From: Penicillus capitatus
Taxonomy: Eukaryota; Chlorophyta
Length of the DNA stretch: 64,000 nt
Reading direction: 5' to 3'
NCBI GenBank assembly: GCA_965649825.1
Contig: OZ287702.1
Coordinates: 744,001 to 808,000, forward strand
Part shown: piece by piece, positions 60,706 to 64,000 of the stretch
Numbering within the stretch: the first letter of the stretch is position 1
How the letters are laid out: the number at the start of each line of letters is the position of its first letter
Program-made: the position numbers and the translations under genes
The notes under the pieces: generated by a model
Databases searched by the model: none
Told to the model about the DNA's origin: nothing
Seen by the model: the letters and a program-made list of their open reading frames with translations, nothing else

Positions 60706-62200
60706 TAGGCCCTTTTGTGATCGATTGTTGATCTTGTTGATCGCATTTCATCTGACTACATTTTAGTACACCTCGACATGTTTAACCATTCTATCGGTAC
60801 CTTTATTTAAGAATCCATCGCATTTCATCTTCTTGCTCAGACATGAGTCAATGATGACGTTTCCAAAACTCACAGTTGATGAAATCGATTAGCCTGCTAT
60901 GAGCAACCTTTATTGCCCAAGTCCCAGAGAGAATTCAAAATATCAGCCGCTGAGAAACGATTACGAAAACTGATTGCAATGATATGTGTCGGATTTGATG
61001 CGATCGGTGTGTAAAGCGAACAGTCCTATCATTTAATCCTCATTGCTAAAGATACAGTGGAACAAATGTCTTGTTTCTTGTTGTAACGAAGTTTGTGTAC
61101 GGGCGCGCGTATGATAATTGATAGTGCAGTATTCTACTAGGTTAGGTAAGCCTACGGCTCATTCGCGGCCCCAATTCATCGGCAGATCAATACGCAAGCT
61201 TCACTGGACGGTAACGCGAGATGATTCGCCGTCATATAGCACTCTTCTAAAGCTACCTTGTTTATAGTCTGCTCAGAGCTTCCATACAGTTTACCAGGTG
61301 AGGAAAACATGAAGAATCTGATGGTTTTACGGACGCGCCAACGGAAGATGATCGAGAGGACCAGAGGACTGGCACGCCATTCCAAGGAACCATTTGCGAG
61401 ATTGTACCGAGCGGTTCAGCCGAGCAGGTGACGCAAAAGAGTAACTAAGGACGATGCGGTAGACCTAGATATGCCACTGGCCGAAACAGGCGTGGCTCTC
61501 AGAGCCTCTTGGACACCGCCGTCGAGGGGCGACGATGTCTCTCAAGCAGCTTTCCTGTAAACAAAGACGTTCGTGGCTCTTGCTCCTATCTCTGCCATTC
61601 CGCATTGTGTTGCGGCGTCTTTCTATCTCTGAAGACGCACGAATGGTGCCGAGCAGTGCCGTCGTAAGGAATGCAAAGAGTCATCTATGCGCCCTACGGC
61701 GCTATGTCAAGACATTCTTACACCCCTCATCTGGTGTTAGAAGCTAGACAACTGGACCAAAGATCTACACGTGCAGGTAGTTAGTTGTCAGTCATCAAAT
61801 GTGTTCTTGTGGCTTCAGTCACATTCCTTTTCCCGAGTTCGACAAAGGCGACTGACTGGCTTGCAGACTTACGTCTTCCACATCAATTTTGCTTCAAGAA
61901 GTTTTGCGGGATACGTGTCATCGTCAATCGATGTCGTTCGGGCGCCGGAAAGAGGAAGAATACAAACGGGTTGCTTTCTAGTTCCAAAAGATAAGGTTGT
62001 GCGAAACAGACGCGCAAGACCAGCTTCTGGTGTTCTGTATTGAGTTTTCAATGCTCACACCAACAAAAGTGCATAGTACAGAACATCTGGCCGATTTGAC
62101 GGCAGCAGTCGTATAACGGCCATGTGCGTGATGAGACATACGTGCGCACATCTTGAATTCGTCGTATAAAATCGACTGTTAGTGTAGTGATCTGGACGGA
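60706..62200. other. Intergenic 1.5 kb before P2X-like copy 2
   Basis: No gene was established. A plus-strand ATG frame at 61309-61427 (beginning MKNLMVLRTRQRK) runs into a GTGACG donor-like site, and plus-strand frames at 61535-61747 and 61771-62043 are open. They might be exons of a short gene but could not be joined. The promoter of copy 2 lies at the right end. Confidence 0.4.
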
Positions 62201-64000
62201 ATGGCGAAGGGTTGCCGTGCTTTCACAGAATGCTCCAGGAAATACGGTAGTCCACTTTACGACTTCTTTATTCCGTCTCTGTTCGAGTTTTCCACGGGGA
62301 AGTCAGTAGTCATCAAAGATTGGCGCCTTGTAACTTGTGCTGACCGTTGCGCACTATTGAGCGTATGTTCTTAGGGTGTCTTTTTGCGAATCCTACAAGT
62401 CGCCATTCTTATCTACGTGCTAGTCGATGTCGTCAGCAAAGCATCTTACATGCGCCAAGAAGTACCCATGGCTGGCTGTCTCTGCCGTCACTTAACCGTC
62501 GAGCATAGGTCCCGAAGGGAGTCGTCAGTCCAGTGGTGCAAGTGAGGGCCGATGAACGAAGACAAATGTTTCTAGATCAGCGTATTGTAAGACTGGCCTT
62601 TTGCCTGTCATGTCATCAATGACTTTGTTGTGTTGTCTGGTACAGCAATACAACAACGATAGCCTGCCTTACTGCGCCAACCCGGAAAACTACACCTACA
62701 CTTTCGGAAACGATAGCTTTACAGGCTTCCAGTAGAGAATAACAGTAAGAAAGGATACAAGAGTGATTGCATGTGTTCAGGTGTTTGGTGATGGATGTCT
62801 TGGCAAATCCTCAAAAGGGAGAGACGAAGTTCTTCATCACCACCTACATGCGCATCGACAAGCTCTACTACGTCGACGTGCCAAAGCGCCAGGATTGTCC
62901 AAATCCGACAGAGATCCCCGCTATCGAGCTGACTGCCACTGCACTCGGCAACACCCCTTTCTTTGGCGTCTGCGTCTTCAGCAGTGTCGATCAGTACTTC
63001 ACGATCGATCCAGAAGCAATTCCAATCGTAACGGGCCTTACTCTACATGGACTTGTAAAACTTCTGTTCTGTGCTCATAGACATTCATACACTCCTACTA
63101 CACATCCGTCGTAGACAAGAGCGGATCTGTTCCTCAGACCGTCATCAAAGCGGAAAACTACGACGGAGGAGAGCTCTGGGCTCGAGACGGAGATCCTATA
63201 CGCCTCAACACAAGGGAGCTATTGAAGATCAGTGGTGTGGATTTAGACAAACGACTGGATGAACAGCCTAACGGCCAGGGACTGGATGCCGCAGCCAGAG
63301 ACAACAAAACAGTCTCCTATCCTTATGCCCGTCTCTCTGGAGTCACTCTGATCATGACGTTTAAGTACTACACCCGCGCACTGGCTCCTGGGCGCTTCAA
63401 ATGGACAGCGGGAGGGAAAGCAGGAGACACCATCTGCATTGTCGAAGTCACTCCTCAGCTCACGTGGTCATCTCAGGGATCAGACATTCAGCAGTTGATC
63501 AACTATACAGACGGTCCATTCTTCATCAATCCAAGACGTGAGCGTCGTGCAGCGAACGAAACAGAATCTCTTCTGGAAGGAATCCAAGTGGATTACCAGA
63601 GAAATGGCATTGAGCTCAAAATCAAGATTACAGGTCAGACTGCTTGCCATCGCCAGTATTACACGAAATGTTTTTAGGGAATATGGGACGATTTGAATTC
63701 TTCTCCCTTGTCACTGCAGTGATAACCGGCGCTGTATTGCTGAGCTTTGCACAGATTGCCGTCTCTTATGTTGCAATTTATGGGTTGGGCGTAGCGTCTA
63801 CGCTATATGCCGAACATATAGAGGAGTCTGTCAACTGGAGAATGGACTATGCCCGATTTGCAGTCCAGTCTCTCGTTGCTGGAATGGCGTTCAGGAAATA
63901 CGACGAAGACGGATCGGGAACTCTGGATCGCCAAGAAATCTACAAGCACTTGAATGACGTCTTCCAAGGCGAAAGAGAGAATGGTCAGATTTTGAGTCTG
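62201..64000 (+). CDS. P2X-like ion channel with EF-hand (copy 2, truncated by window end)
   Basis: The gene starts MAKGCRAFTECSRK and is paralogous to the copy at 42.6 kb throughout. It has the same TGKSVVIKDWRL start, first helix GVFLRILQVAILIYVLVDVV, VPKGVVSPVVQ, KFFITTYMRIDKLYYVDVP and ISGVDLDKRLDEQPN. The ectodomain is otherwise diverged at many positions. The second helix is RFEFFSLVTAVITGAVLLSF. The EF-hand loop is DEDGSGTLDRQE; position 9 is Asp here and Asn in copy 1. The gene runs off the window after QILSL. Over the EF-hand part its DNA is almost identical to copy 1, unlike the rest, which suggests gene conversion. Confidence 0.65.

Overview
This is nuclear DNA of a photosynthetic eukaryote. 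Almost every gene is split by short introns, mostly 40-60 nt, with GT-AG ends and a TGAC or CTCAC element before the acceptor. A thylakoid-lumen PsbP-domain protein and a plastid-type Hsp90 with a transit-like leader point to a plastid. An alpha-tubulin acetyltransferase suggests a ciliated stage. The MATH protein resembles land-plant TRAF1A/B (MUSE13/14), and neither plastid leader looks like a secretory signal. I read this as an alga, perhaps with a primary plastid, but the sequence alone does not settle the species.

Positions 1-41.5 kb are dense housekeeping genes. In order they are: the 3' part of a ZNFX1/RNF213-type zinc-finger gene (+), an unidentified cysteine-containing protein (+), a PsbP-domain protein (+), a TLC-domain membrane protein (-), UDP-glucuronate 4-epimerase (+), a patatin-like lipase (+), a TFIIIC-like WD40 protein (-), a small helical protein (+), a TraB protein (-), a bZIP factor (-), the decapping enzyme DCP2 (-), alpha-tubulin acetyltransferase (-), a SAP-motif protein (+), an IF1-like small protein (-), the MATH protein (+), a SWI/SNF ATPase (-), plastid Hsp90 (+), glutamyl-tRNA synthetase (-), SCAMP (+) and clathrin heavy chain (+). 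Several neighbours are divergent and share short promoters. One convergent pair overlaps at its stop codons.

From 41.8 kb a FAM32A-like gene leads into an accessory-looking block. Two paralogous P2X-like channel genes carrying a C-terminal EF-hand (42.6-44.8 kb, and 62.2 kb to beyond the window) bracket about 17 kb. That interval holds a 1,750-residue NB-ARC protein ending in 13 near-identical 43-residue TPR units, a tandem pair of about 1.32 kb repeats with decayed retroelement coding on the minus strand, and a giant secreted beta-helix (Pmp-type) protein with a polytopic membrane tail. The P2X/EF-hand paralogues with a near-identical 3' tract, the TPR array of an NLR-like protein and the repeat abutting the Pmp-type gene are the most unusual parts of the window.

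Exon limits were worked out by hand from reading frame, splice dinucleotides and family similarity. No search was run, so family names are recognition from memory.
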